Assembly (NCBI RefSeq): GCF_023015905.1
Contig: NZ_JALKBD010000035.1
Location: 1-44,800, forward strand
Length of the DNA stretch: 44,800 nt
From: Arenibacter sp. F20364
Lineage (GTDB): Bacteria > Bacteroidota > Bacteroidia > Flavobacteriales > Flavobacteriaceae
Direction of reading: 5' to 3'
Positions 8,785 through 18,048 of the stretch are shown piece after piece; the stretch's first letter is position 1, and each line of letters starts with the position of its first letter. The position numbers and the translations under genes are program-made. The notes beneath the pieces were generated by a model. The model ran no database searches. It was not told the origin of the DNA and saw only the letters and a list, made by a program, of their open reading frames with translations.

Positions 8785-9969
8785 ATGAGAATATATAAAG
8801 GTTCCTTTTTTAAGGTTTTACTGGTAGCCCTAGTGGGCTTAAATATTCAGTGTAAAAACGGAAAACAAAATAAATCCATCGAAAACATGAGCGTTAGCCC
8901 CAAAATAAAATTGACTATAATCAAATCGGATTACGGAACAATGCCCGATGGCACTAAGGTTGAGATGTATAATCTAAAAAATGCAAAAGGTGTTGAAATG
9001 GATGTAATTACCTACGGAGGTAGAATTACTTCATTAAAAGTTCCAAACAAAAATGGTGAGTTCGAAAATGTGGTTTTAGGCTTTGACAATTTGGAGGATT
9101 ACCTAAAGGAGAATCCTTTTTTTGGAGCCCTGATAGGACGTTATGGTAACCGCATCGCTAAAGGTAAATTCTCATTGAATAATAAGGAATATACCTTAGC
9201 TACCAATGACGGTCCCAATCATTTGCACGGTGGTGTCAACGGTTTTGATCGGGTTGTATGGACGGCTCAACCCATTGAAAGAGAGGATAGTGCGACCTTA
9301 AAATTAATCTATGTAAGCAGGGATGGAGAAGAAGGTTATCCCGGTAATTTAGAGGTTACAGTACTTTATACGCTTACAAATGATAATAAAGTGGAGGTAA
9401 CGTATGAGGCTACTACCGATAAAACAACGATAGTTAATTTGACCCAACATGCTTATTTCAACTTAACAGGGGATTTTAACAAGGATATTCTAGGTCATGA
9501 TATTGTAATAAATGCGGATGCCTATTTGCCAGTGGATGCTACTTTAATTCCTATGGGTGAAATTAAAAAGGTAGAGGGTACACCATTTGATTTTAGAAAA
9601 CCAAAAGCAATAGGAAAGGAAATTGGAACTAACAATCAACAGTTGATTTTAGGCAAGGGATACGACCATTGTTGGGTTTTAAATGGGGAAGACGATACCA
9701 TGCGTCCAGTTGCTTCTGCTTATGATAATGGCAGTGGCCGCATGATGGAAGTATTTTCGGATGAGCCAGGAATTCAATTTTATACGGGAAACTTTTTGGA
9801 TGGCACCTTACCCGCGCCAAGTGGAGGGACTTATGCCCATAGAACGGGTTTTTGCCTAGAGACGCAGCATTTTCCAGATACGCCCAATCAAAAAGACTTC
9901 CCAACGGTTGTTTTGAACCCAGGTGAAAAATATACATCAAAAACCACATTTGTATTTTCAGTAAAATAG
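8785..9969 (+). CDS. Aldose 1-epimerase (GalM-like mutarotase), lipoprotein
   Basis: 394 residues. A lipoprotein-type leader ends at NIQC (Cys23), so the enzyme is probably periplasmic or membrane-anchored. The galactose-mutarotase fold follows: GRYGNRI and NHLHGG (His148), the catalytic acid His222 in NLTQHAYFNL and the catalytic base Glu359 in FCLETQHFPD. It speeds interconversion of alpha and beta anomers of free sugar. Its place between araA and the symporter suggests that it converts L-arabinose anomers before uptake. Several relatives are annotated galactose mutarotase, so substrate preference is inferred from context only. Confidence 0.92.
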   Translation: MRIYKGSFFKVLLVALVGLNIQCKNGKQNKSIENMSVSPKIKLTIIKSDYGTMPDGTKVEMYNLKNAKGVEMDVITYGGRITSLKVPNKNGEFENVVLGFDNLEDYLKENPFFGALIGRYGNRIAKGKFSLNNKEYTLATNDGPNHLHGGVNGFDRVVWTAQPIEREDSATLKLIYVSRDGEEGYPGNLEVTVLYTLTNDNKVEVTYEATTDKTTIVNLTQHAYFNLTGDFNKDILGHDIVINADAYLPVDATLIPMGEIKKVEGTPFDFRKPKAIGKEIGTNNQQLILGKGYDHCWVLNGEDDTMRPVASAYDNGSGRMMEVFSDEPGIQFYTGNFLDGTLPAPSGGTYAHRTGFCLETQHFPDTPNQKDFPTVVLNPGEKYTSKTTFVFSVK

Positions 9970-10028
9970 GAACCATTAGGTTGCTATTGGAGTACATTTT
10001 TAAGCCAACTAATTATACCTTTTGAATT

Positions 10029-11594
10029 ATGGGATTGATTTCTTTTGCCGCTTTTACATTATTGGTAGCTGTCATAGCTTGGTGGTCTACGAGAAAGACC
10101 AATGAAAAGTCTTCAGATGGTTATTTTTTGGGAGGAAGAAGTTTGACTGGTCCGGTTATAGCAGGTTCATTGTTGCTTACCAACCTGTCCACTGAACAAA
10201 TTGTAGGAATGAACGGGGTGTCCTTTAGAGATGGATTGCCAATTATGGCCTATGAAGTAGTTGCCGCTGTAGCAATGGTCTTTACAGCCTTTATATTATT
10301 GCCTAAATATCTAAAAGGAGGTATTACCACCATTCCTCAATTTTTGGAAAAAAGATATGGTAAATCTACCAAGACCATAGTTTCTATGCTGTTCCTTTTG
10401 GGGTATGCCATTTCTATGCTTCCTACTGTTCTATACTCAGGAGCTTTGGCCATTAATTCTATGTTCGATATTCCTGAGATGATTGGAATGAACCCAGAGC
10501 CGGCACTTTGGGTAACGGTTTGGTCAATTGGCATAATTGGTAGTATCTATGCTATTTTTGGAGGTCTAAAAGCAGTGGCCGTATCTGATACTGTTAATGC
10601 AGTAGGTTTGATTATTGGGGGGTCTCTAATTCCCATTTTTGGTTTGATGAAGATAGGTGATGGCAATGTATTTTCAGGTTTAAAAATATTGACCACAGCA
10701 CTTCCTGAGAAATTTGATATTATTGGAGGACCAGATTCCGACGTACCATTTTGGACACTTTTTACTGGGATGATTATAGTTAACTTTTACTATTGGGGAA
10801 CGAATCAAGCGATTATTCAAAGAGCACTTGGTGCTAAAAATTTAAAAGAAGGGCAAATAGGCCTTCTATTGGCGGCATTTATTAAAATGTTGGGCCCCTT
10901 TATAGTGGTGCTGCCCGGTATAATAGCGTTTTATCTTTTCAATGGTGATCTGGCCAATGCAGATGAAGCATATCCTATGGTTGTAAAGGCAGTGCTCCCG
11001 TTGGCATTTATAGGATTTTTTGCGGCTGTACTTTTTGGAGCCATTTTGAGTTCTTTTAATAGCGCTTTAAATAGTTCGGTGACTTTATTTGGTCTTGATT
11101 TTTATAAAGAATATATAAATAAGGACGCCTCAGAGAAACAGGTAGTAAAGGCAGGTAAAATATTTGGTATTATCTTGGCTCTATTTTCGATGGGAATTGC
11201 ACCGTTGCTTTATGGTGTTCAAGGTGGGATATTTACATACCTGCAAGAATTGAACGGTACACATAGCGTCCCCATTTTGGCAATAATTATTGTTGGGATT
11301 TTTTCTAAGCGTGTGTCTGGAAAAGCTGCAAACATCTCTATTTTGTTTAGTGTTGTTACATACTTGGTTACACTGTATGTCATTAAACCCAATATCAGTT
11401 TCTTACACCTTATGGGCATATTGTTCTTATTAACTATAATAATCATGTTTGTTGTTAGCCAATTTGCGCCTCGGGAAACAGACTACACCCAAGAATATAC
11501 AAGGCAGGTTGATATTGAACCTTGGAAATATTCAAAGCCGGTTGGGTATGCTATTTTGGCTGCAGTAATTGGGATTTATGTTTATTTATCCTAG
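10029..11594 (+). CDS. Sodium/solute symporter (SSS, SLC5-like), probable L-arabinose importer
   Basis: 521 residues with about 13-14 hydrophobic helices, the usual size of sodium:solute symporters with a LeuT-type fold. Recognisable segments are the helix-1 region AGSLLLTNLSTEQIVGMNG, the TIPQFLEKRYG loop, the GGLKAVAVSDTVNA stretch, the NQAIIQRALGAKNL segment and the AILSSFNSALNSSVTLF helix that contributes to the sodium site in relatives. It is the last gene of the ara set, 59 bases after the mutarotase gene. Transport of L-arabinose is inferred from context. A weak hairpin follows about 70 bases after the stop. Confidence 0.9.
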   Translation: MGLISFAAFTLLVAVIAWWSTRKTNEKSSDGYFLGGRSLTGPVIAGSLLLTNLSTEQIVGMNGVSFRDGLPIMAYEVVAAVAMVFTAFILLPKYLKGGITTIPQFLEKRYGKSTKTIVSMLFLLGYAISMLPTVLYSGALAINSMFDIPEMIGMNPEPALWVTVWSIGIIGSIYAIFGGLKAVAVSDTVNAVGLIIGGSLIPIFGLMKIGDGNVFSGLKILTTALPEKFDIIGGPDSDVPFWTLFTGMIIVNFYYWGTNQAIIQRALGAKNLKEGQIGLLLAAFIKMLGPFIVVLPGIIAFYLFNGDLANADEAYPMVVKAVLPLAFIGFFAAVLFGAILSSFNSALNSSVTLFGLDFYKEYINKDASEKQVVKAGKIFGIILALFSMGIAPLLYGVQGGIFTYLQELNGTHSVPILAIIIVGIFSKRVSGKAANISILFSVVTYLVTLYVIKPNISFLHLMGILFLLTIIIMFVVSQFAPRETDYTQEYTRQVDIEPWKYSKPVGYAILAAVIGIYVYLS

Positions 11595-11660
11595 TATATG
11601 CTTTTTTCAAGTTTATGTGATGACTTTATGGACTGAAGTGTGATAGCGCTTCTCTTCTTT

Positions 11661-11686
11661 ACTTAACTCACAACAGGGAGTTAAGT
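11661..11686. terminator. Hairpin after symporter gene
   Basis: ACTTAACTC (11661-11669) pairs with GAGTTAAGT (11678-11686) around an 8-base loop, followed by only TT. It may end the ara transcript, but the U-tract is poor. Confidence 0.3.
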
Positions 11687-11716
11687 TTAAAGCTTGGGGG
11701 GCTTTCCGCAATATTA

Positions 11717-11860
11717 CTATTGACCGCACCTTTTCTTTATAAAATTCTTAGATAACGAGGTCTTCATGCCATTGAACGCCTCAAGGGAATGATATGGGTT
11801 TTGATGACAGTACTGATGTAGATAAATGGGTTTAAGGTGCTTTTTTGAATTCACAGGGAT
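11717..11860 (-). pseudogene. Start-less 47-codon fragment
   Basis: The minus strand is open for 47 codons and includes KKHLKPIYLHQYCHQ and then NPYHSLEAFNGM. The HSLEAFNGM stretch is faintly like the C-terminal region of IS3/IS481-type integrase-core transposases, but this is far too weak to name it. There is no start codon at the beginning of the frame. Confidence 0.2.
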
Positions 11861-12231
11861 TTAGTAAGTTTAGCACATACTTGCGTGGATGAAAAACAGA
11901 AAAACAAAAATAATTATGGAACACAGACCCATAAAAGTAACGTTTTAGTGAATGTTTTTAGTAGAGTTTTATTCCTGCGTGATGTTCTATATATAAATTC
12001 ATCTTCGTAATCTTGTTTAGCATAATTCTATATTCCCCTATTATTTATTTATACATCGGTCTCGGTAGAAGAAGTATTAGGAATGATTTAAATACTTGTA
12101 CAGGCCCTTTTGAAACACATATTTTCATATTCCACTAGTTTATTGTTAATAGCCGCCTATATTCCAATAAACCGTGTACTTTCAACCAAAAATGTTCGAA
12201 GCCTTGTAATAAAACAAAGAACAGGCAGCGT

Positions 12232-12264
12232 TAGCTGCTTGGTTTTGAATTTGCAACATTGATC
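12232..12264. repeat. 33-bp dispersed repeat, copy 1
   Basis: TAGCTGCTTGGTTTTG and the next 17 bases match 28234-28266 at 31 of 33 positions. The second copy lies 16 kb away, also in a gene-free spacer. Two copies in non-coding DNA suggest a dispersed intergenic repeat family. Confidence 0.6.
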
Positions 12265-12312
12265 AAGAAGGATCACTGTAGGTAATCCTTCTGCCATCAC
12301 GACAATAAAAAT

Positions 12313-12342
12313 GGAGCTCCCAAGGAATTGGGGGGCTTTTTT
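12313..12342 (+). terminator. Intrinsic terminator within repeat copy B
   Basis: AGCTCCC (12315-12321) pairs with GGGGGCT (12331-12337, one G-T wobble) across a 9-base loop and is followed by TTTTT. The right arm and T-tract are shared with the repeat at positions 1-51. Confidence 0.5.
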
Positions 12343-12455
12343 GGTAAATCAAAAAGCTCACTTTTGTTTTTTCACATTAAAAAGTAAAGGGTTAGGTATG
12401 ATTTCTAGCCTTCCAATTATAGTGCTAGAAAGAGATATTACATCTGGACATAACT

Positions 12456-12581
12456 TCAACGAAGAATATTACTATTAATAGCCACCCCTCTCAGGTCAAA
12501 GGGATTTATTATTTCATCAAATACAATAGCGAAAGAAGCTCTTGATATATTGTCAGCATGCTTTAGGAACCAGTTTATTTT
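12456..12581 (-). pseudogene. Start-less 41-codon coding-like fragment
   Basis: The minus strand reads KINWFLKHADNIS, RASFAIVFDEII and NPFDLRGVAINSN before a TGA. The composition is convincingly protein-like, yet the frame follows a TGA and contains no methionine. I do not recognise the family. With 12676-12816 on the same strand it may be debris of one former gene. Confidence 0.35.
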
Positions 12582-12675
12582 TCAATTCTTTTTCACTTCG
12601 ATAAAATTTATTTAATTCACTTTAAGGGAGAAAATTGATTATACATTCATTCCATTTTTTGCAGTATATATTCCC

Positions 12676-12816
12676 TTAACATCTTCCATTTGGCTTATCG
12701 ACAGGTATTGTCACAGAATACCTCTCCAAATCTATACGATTGCCAATGGCATCTTTTACTTATTTATCAATTTGTACCCATTGGTTAGCCGATAGGTTAT
12801 TAACACAGTAATACGT
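12676..12816 (-). pseudogene. Interrupted coding-like fragment
   Basis: The minus strand reads TYYCVNNLSANQWVQIDK, a TAA stop, then VKDAIGNRIDLER and YSVTIPVDKPNGRC, then another stop, all in one frame. The continuity across the stop suggests a gene that acquired a nonsense mutation. The family is not recognised. Confidence 0.35.
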
Positions 12817-12912
12817 AAAAAAAAATATCAATGCAAACCTTTGCATTAAAAAGAAGTGAATGCTTTAGGATTGTTCAATGTTTTTTTGTTGATTTGATAG
12901 TAATGCAAAAAT

Positions 12913-12929
12913 ATTAACTATTTGTTAAT
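12913..12929. promoter_or_regulatory. ATTAAC-N5-GTTAAT inverted repeat
   Basis: ATTAAC (12913-12918) and GTTAAT (12924-12929) flank TATTT. The core TTAAC-TATTT-GTTAAT is nearly the same as TTAAC-ATTT-GTTAAT at 827-841 upstream of the GH43 gene. It lies about 515 bases before susC, so a link to that gene is uncertain. Confidence 0.3.
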
Positions 12930-12975
12930 GTAAAATATATATTATTAAGAGAATAAACTTATATTTTTCAATCAT

Positions 12976-13007
12976 AAAAAAAACGGGAAATGCTGTCACA
13001 TTTCCCG
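12976..13007 (-). terminator. Strong intrinsic terminator (minus strand)
   Basis: CGGGAAATG (12984-12992) and CATTTCCCG (12999-13007) form a perfect 9-bp stem with a 6-base loop. On the minus strand the stem is followed by eight consecutive Ts (A-run 12976-12983). It starts 30 bases after the stop of the 23-codon ORF, implying that a short minus-strand transcript really ends here. Confidence 0.8.
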
Positions 13008-13036
13008 AGATATAAATAAGCGATTAAAACCAATGT

Positions 13037-13108
13037 CTAACCACCTAAAGCACTACAAATATATGAATAAACTTCAGTAACTTTTTTAGGTTTACCAGCT
13101 TTTTTCAT
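13037..13108 (-). CDS. 23-residue micro-ORF with dedicated terminator
   Basis: The ORF encodes a 23-residue peptide beginning MKKAGKPKKVTEV and ending YSYICSALGG. The first nine residues are basic and the end is hydrophobic with one Cys and a terminal Gly-Gly. A perfect terminator follows 30 bases after the stop, and the upstream minus-strand sequence (TTAATTAAACC before ATG) is AT-rich as usual for Bacteroidota starts. The terminator shows that a discrete short transcript is likely; whether it is translated is unproven. I know no family for it. It could be a leader-like or signalling peptide, or the ORF could be incidental to a small RNA. It is divergent from susC. Confidence 0.5.
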   Translation of the reverse strand: MKKAGKPKKVTEVYSYICSALGG

Positions 13109-13444
13109 GGTTTAATTAAATATTAAACCCACTTCGCCATTTGTAAATTATGGACTTCGTAAGTACTTCTGTGCAATTTAAAATTGTATAGCTATGCACC
13201 ATAAGGAATGGACTAAAAATATCAAATTACTATTAGGCCTTTTTGCTTTAAAAAACTACATAGTATAAGTCTACGATTTAGAATGGGACAGAAAAAATTC
13301 CGAACATTTTACTGGGAATTTCTTTACGTCCGTGTACATAAAGGCATAATCAGGTACTAGTGTAAATGGGGATTTACATGTTTATAGATCGTAAGTAAAC
13401 CTATTCAATATTTAGAAAAAAGAAACAATCAACTAAAAACTATT

Positions 13445-16400
13445 ATGGAAATGAAATTTAAAATTAACTTAAGACAGAAGCTAAAGGCCGAAAGCTTAGT
13501 CCTGCTAGCATTGTTATATGCTTTCGGAATGCAATCTATGTTGGCCAATAAGATGGACTCGAAAAAAAAATTCGAAAATAATCTTCAATTTACCGTTACC
13601 GGAGTTGTAAATGACGACAATAGAACTCCTCTGCCAGGCGCCAGTGTTGTGGTAAAAGGAACTACAACTGGTACTGTTACTGATTTTGATGGTAAGTATT
13701 CTATTGAAGTAGGAACCGATGGGATATTAGTTTTTAGTTATTTAGGTTATAAAACGGTTGAAGTGGCGGTCAATGGAAATACTAATATAGACGCAACCCT
13801 CCCATTGGATGCCACCCAGTTGGACGATGTTGTAGTGGTTGGTTATGGAACCCAGAAAAAAAGTGAGGTAACTTCCTCCATTTCCCAGATAGATGGCGAG
13901 GATTTTCAAACTTCCACAGCTTCAAATGCTGCCATGGCATTACAGGGACGCGCTTCCGGGGTAGAATTTGTAAACTCCGGTACGCCGGGAAGTACACCGA
14001 GTATCCGAATTAGGGGCGTCGGAACCATAAATAACTCTCAGCCTCTTATAGTTTTGGATGGAGTACCTGTGGATTCAAACGTGTTAGCACAGCTTGCATC
14101 CTCAGAGATACAATCCGTAGAGATTCTAAAGGATGCCGCATCGGGTGCTATATACGGTACAAGAGCTGCTAACGGCGTAGTTTTGATAACTACCAATAAT
14201 GCTAGGTTTAACGAAAAAACCACGGTTAGGCTTAACGCTTCCACTGGTTTTAACAGTGTAATTAAGAAATATCCAGTTACCAACGCCGAACAGCTCTATG
14301 AATTGAAACGTGAACGCTACACTATGGACGGTCTTCCAATTGATCCAAATTCACCCTGGGCGGATGAATACTACAATCAGACTAGAACAGATTGGCAGGA
14401 TGAAATGTTCAGGGACGGACTTTTTCAAGATTACAATATGAACATAAGTGGTGGGTCTGACAAGTCTACCATCAACGCCAATATTTTTTACAGAGACGAA
14501 GAAGGCACCCAGATTAATACTTATCTCAAGCGCTTGGGTATTTCCATGAGAGGTACGCAAAAAATATCCGATCGTTTTAGAATTGAGGAGAACATAAGAA
14601 TAACCAATAACCATACTTTGTTGACGCAGGATGACGGCGCCACAGGTACTTCCCAGACCATTTATTCCTCTTACAGATATATGCCGGCCATTCCGGTAAA
14701 ATATGAGGATGGGAGCTATGGTTCTGGTCAGGCCTCTACGCAGTTGGGCGATATGTGGAATCCGGTGTATAAGGCTAAAGAGGAATGGAGGCATAGATAT
14801 AGGTTTAATACACTTGTGAGTCTTAAAGCCGATTACGATATAACAGATGCCTTGACACTTACCGCCAGGGCCTCCTATCAGAAGTCCACTTCCAAATTTG
14901 AAGGGTTTCAGAACATAACACCAAATCAGTCCCGGACAATAAACCAGCCCATATTGAGAATTAATACGGATGAAACCAACGTGGCTCTGGGGGAATTGTT
15001 TACAAGTTATACCAAATCTTCGGAAAAGCACAATATTGGGGCTGTGCTTGGTATATCTGGACAATTGGATAAAGGAAGCTATATGAATATGTCGGGAGAG
15101 GGCTTTGCCTCAGTGGACAAAAATCAATTGGTAATGGATAATGCCTCCGTAATCAGAGGCAACGGAAATGACTATTTAGCCACTGGCCTAGCCTCTGCTT
15201 TTGTCCGTGGAACCTATGCGTATAGCAATAAATATTATTTATCGGCTATTTTTAGGGCAGACGGTTCTTCAAGGTTTGCAGATGGGAACCGCTGGGGTTA
15301 TTTTCCTTCAATTTCTGGGGGATGGAGGATTTCCAATGAAAACTTTATGAAGGATAACCCAACCATTTCCAATATGAAATTAAACGTGGGCTGGGGACAA
15401 CTTGGAAATCAAAACGTGAGTGCCTTTCAATATTTGAATACCTATAATAAGGACATCAGGTATGTATTGAACGATACCAATTTAACAGGGACACGTTTGG
15501 CAACTTTTGCGAACCCGGATATTACCTGGGAAACTACCAGTGCTTTAAATATCCTATTGGAACTTGGTCTGTTCAAAAACAAATTGAACTTGGATGTAGC
15601 TTATTTTGACAGATTGACTTCTGATATGTTGATTCCCTTACCAGGTTTGAATACCGCAGGGTTGGTTGCTATTCCCGATTCCAATATTGGGGAAATGCGC
15701 AATTCCGGGTTTGAAATAGAACCATCCTATTCAGGACAGGTCGGCGATTTAAGTTTTGAATTGGGCGTAAACGCCACTATTGTAAAGAACGAGGTTACCA
15801 AGCTTTATGGTTCTAGCAAATTTATCTCAGGAGGAGCGCAGACAAGGACCTATGAAGGGGAGCCTATTAGTTCGTTCTATGGTTGGAAAACGGATGGAAT
15901 ATATCAGAACCAAACTGAAATTGACAATGATGCCAATATATCACTGGATCCCAGAAAAGCCGATATTACTCCTGGGGATGTTCGTTTTGTGGATACCAAC
16001 GGTGATAATATTGTTGATGAACAGGATAGGGTACATATAGGAGATGCCAACCCTAGTCTACTTTTGGGCTTTCACGCCGATTTAAATTACAAAGGCTTTG
16101 ATTTTTCAGCTGTTTTTAGTGGAGCGTTTGGTCATGAATTATATGATGCCATGATGATGAGGGGGATCGATCCGACCCAGAGCGCCAATATGGACGCAGT
16201 GGCCTATCAACGATGGACGGGAGAGGGTACCTCCAACAAATATCCAAGAATGTCCACCATACGGGCAAATGACAATTATAGAGTTTCCGAACTTGGCCTT
16301 AAGAGCGGTAATTACCTTAGGATGAAAGATGTTGTCCTGGGCTATACCATTCCCAAGACCTTGACGGAACAAATAGGGATGAGCAATTTAAAGTTCTATA

Positions 16401-16546
16401 TTTCTGGACGTAACCTGTTGACCTTTACAAAATTCGATGGAGTAGATCCAGAGGAAAGCGGAACCAGTAACTTGACGCGTGGGGTAATATTCAACAATTA
16501 TCCACAGTCCAAGAGTGTCGTTCTTGGAGCAAACATTACATTTTAA
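13445..16546 (+). CDS. SusC-type TonB-dependent outer-membrane transporter
   Basis: 1033 residues, usual SusC length. After the signal sequence (about 1-35) comes a carboxypeptidase-regulatory-like beta domain (about 50-125; VTGVVNDDNRTPLPGASVVVKG), a TonB box region DDVVVVGYGTQKK (about 127-139), a plug domain (MALQGRASGVEF, IRIRGVGTINNSQPLIVLDG) and the beta-barrel ending in VVLGANITF. It imports large ligands across the outer membrane with the downstream SusD partner, energised by TonB. The ligand is not readable from sequence; the downstream phosphoesterases point to a phosphorylated compound and not a plain glycan. Confidence 0.95.
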   Translation: MEMKFKINLRQKLKAESLVLLALLYAFGMQSMLANKMDSKKKFENNLQFTVTGVVNDDNRTPLPGASVVVKGTTTGTVTDFDGKYSIEVGTDGILVFSYLGYKTVEVAVNGNTNIDATLPLDATQLDDVVVVGYGTQKKSEVTSSISQIDGEDFQTSTASNAAMALQGRASGVEFVNSGTPGSTPSIRIRGVGTINNSQPLIVLDGVPVDSNVLAQLASSEIQSVEILKDAASGAIYGTRAANGVVLITTNNARFNEKTTVRLNASTGFNSVIKKYPVTNAEQLYELKRERYTMDGLPIDPNSPWADEYYNQTRTDWQDEMFRDGLFQDYNMNISGGSDKSTINANIFYRDEEGTQINTYLKRLGISMRGTQKISDRFRIEENIRITNNHTLLTQDDGATGTSQTIYSSYRYMPAIPVKYEDGSYGSGQASTQLGDMWNPVYKAKEEWRHRYRFNTLVSLKADYDITDALTLTARASYQKSTSKFEGFQNITPNQSRTINQPILRINTDETNVALGELFTSYTKSSEKHNIGAVLGISGQLDKGSYMNMSGEGFASVDKNQLVMDNASVIRGNGNDYLATGLASAFVRGTYAYSNKYYLSAIFRADGSSRFADGNRWGYFPSISGGWRISNENFMKDNPTISNMKLNVGWGQLGNQNVSAFQYLNTYNKDIRYVLNDTNLTGTRLATFANPDITWETTSALNILLELGLFKNKLNLDVAYFDRLTSDMLIPLPGLNTAGLVAIPDSNIGEMRNSGFEIEPSYSGQVGDLSFELGVNATIVKNEVTKLYGSSKFISGGAQTRTYEGEPISSFYGWKTDGIYQNQTEIDNDANISLDPRKADITPGDVRFVDTNGDNIVDEQDRVHIGDANPSLLLGFHADLNYKGFDFSAVFSGAFGHELYDAMMMRGIDPTQSANMDAVAYQRWTGEGTSNKYPRMSTIRANDNYRVSELGLKSGNYLRMKDVVLGYTIPKTLTEQIGMSNLKFYISGRNLLTFTKFDGVDPEESGTSNLTRGVIFNNYPQSKSVVLGANITF

Positions 16547-16563
16547 TTATAAAGCCATAAAAC

Positions 16564-18033
16564 ATGAAAAAATACACAATCTTATTGCTGTCCATAATCA
16601 TGACAATTTCTTGTGATGACATATTGGAACAAGAATTAGTTGGAAAAAGAACTGATCAAGACTATTGGACCACAGAAGCAGATATGGTCGATGCTTTGGC
16701 CGGTGCCTATGGACAATGGGCTACACGGGCTTTGGGCATGCACGACCTCTTTTTTGACAATCAAGGTGATGACCATTGGAGAGCAGGAGATCATGCCGAA
16801 GATGAAGAAATTGAAACATTCAACACGAATCCGTCCAACTATAAACTACGGGACACCTATAGATATAAATATGAAGTGATCAGTAGTGCAAATGGCATTT
16901 TGATCAATGGCCCCAAAGTTAAGGAGCTTGGGGCAATAAGTGAGGCTTCATATAATTCAATTATGGGCCAGGCTTATTTTTTACGCGCTTATGCATATTA
17001 TCGGTTGTATTTGGTTCATGGTCAGGTCCCTATCATTACAGAAGAAAATGTTTTGACCAATGAATATAATGTTCCCAAGTGCGAATCCCCAGAGATATTA
17101 AGCGATTTTATACTGTCTGATTTGGAAAATGCCGTTGCCCTTTTGCCTATGCACAATGTTCCGGGAAGTGTTGGTAAAGGTGCTGCCTGGGCGGTAATGA
17201 CTTCCATATACATGCACAGGGCCGAGGACTATGGAAACGCGGAATTTTTGAACAAGGCAATTGCCGCAGGCCAAAATGTAATAGATAATTATCCTTTGGC
17301 GGACGATTATCTTTCGCTCTTTCGGGAAGGCAATCAATATTTGAAAGAAAACCTATTTATCATGATGAACGATCTGGACTGGATCAACCAAAGAATCATG
17401 TCCAAGCATAGAGGGCCAAGACCTTGGGGAATGTACGGATTTCAAGAGCCTTTGGATGATCTTGTGAATGAATTTGAAGACGGTGACGTTCGGAAAAGTG
17501 TAACCATTATTTCTGATGGTGAATTTGCACTTCAGGGATCTTTGGGTCTTGTAGAACATACTCCAGATTTGACCAACACGGGGCATAGCTATTTTAAATA
17601 TATGGATTGGACCGAAAGTGGGACTTTTGACCACGGTCTAAATATCCCGTTTTTGCGCGCCGCGGACACTTACTTGTTAGTGGCAGAAGCACAAATCAGA
17701 TTGAATGGTGCAGGTGCTGGAGATGATTTGATAAATGCAGTTCGTCTAAGAACTGGATTGGGCGATGTATCGGGAGCTGATATAGATGCCCTAATTCATG
17801 AAACAAGGGTAGAATTGGCCGGGGAAAATTTCCGCTATCAAAACCTGCTTAGATGGCACAAGGCCGGTATTTACGATTTGGAAGAATTTTTATCACGACC
17901 AGAAAAAATGATTCCTAGTGATGTAGGCAGGAAAGTTTGGACTGCACCAAAAAATTTCTACCAACCACTTTATCAAACAGATATTGATAATTCTGATGGG
18001 GTGCTGGTACAGAATCCGGAGTGGATCAATTAA
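16564..18033 (+). CDS. SusD/RagB-family nutrient-binding lipoprotein
   Basis: 489 residues with a lipoprotein signal ending at TISC (Cys17). The N-terminal SusD-like segment (DDILEQELVGKRTDQDYWTT) and helical TPR-like core (QAYFLRAYAYYRLYLVHGQVP) are typical, as is the C-terminal RagB part (RLNGAGAGDDLINAVRLRTG, HETRVELAGENFRYQNLLRW). It sits as a lid over the SusC barrel and captures substrate at the cell surface. It starts 17 bases after the susC stop, the standard arrangement. Confidence 0.95.
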   Translation: MKKYTILLLSIIMTISCDDILEQELVGKRTDQDYWTTEADMVDALAGAYGQWATRALGMHDLFFDNQGDDHWRAGDHAEDEEIETFNTNPSNYKLRDTYRYKYEVISSANGILINGPKVKELGAISEASYNSIMGQAYFLRAYAYYRLYLVHGQVPIITEENVLTNEYNVPKCESPEILSDFILSDLENAVALLPMHNVPGSVGKGAAWAVMTSIYMHRAEDYGNAEFLNKAIAAGQNVIDNYPLADDYLSLFREGNQYLKENLFIMMNDLDWINQRIMSKHRGPRPWGMYGFQEPLDDLVNEFEDGDVRKSVTIISDGEFALQGSLGLVEHTPDLTNTGHSYFKYMDWTESGTFDHGLNIPFLRAADTYLLVAEAQIRLNGAGAGDDLINAVRLRTGLGDVSGADIDALIHETRVELAGENFRYQNLLRWHKAGIYDLEEFLSRPEKMIPSDVGRKVWTAPKNFYQPLYQTDIDNSDGVLVQNPEWIN

Positions 18034-18048
18034 TAGACTAGACTATAC

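Larger units (their letters stand above)
12225..12365 (+). ncRNA. Hairpin cluster, candidate structured RNA
   Basis: Four stems follow each other: GCAGC-GTTA-GCTGC (12225-12238), AGAAGGAT with ATCCTTCT (12266-12292, 11-base loop), AGCTCCC with GGGGGCT (12315-12337) running into T5, and CTTTTTTG with CAAAAAG (12336-12357). The first and last units recur elsewhere in the window (28234-28266 and 1-51). This could be a small RNA ending in an intrinsic terminator, or nested dispersed repeats. No promoter is evident. Confidence 0.3.
11595..13444. other. 1.85-kb spacer with coding debris, hairpins and a micro-ORF
   Basis: No gene above 25 codons is credible here. The spacer contains three minus-strand open fragments without starts (11717-11860, 12456-12581, 12676-12816), a row of hairpins at 12225-12365, an inverted repeat at 12913-12929, and a 23-codon minus-strand ORF with its own terminator (12976-13108). 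Each is listed separately. The layout suggests decay of former genes between the arabinose and SusCD blocks. Confidence 0.6.

Noticed and set aside
12225..12365. tRNA or rRNA fragment in the hairpin cluster
   Set aside because: No cloverleaf, anticodon arm or CCA end can be drawn, and no rRNA signature is visible.
14351..15064. 237-codon minus-strand frame inside susC
   Set aside because: It lies wholly within the intact susC gene and reads as a shadow of its codon usage.
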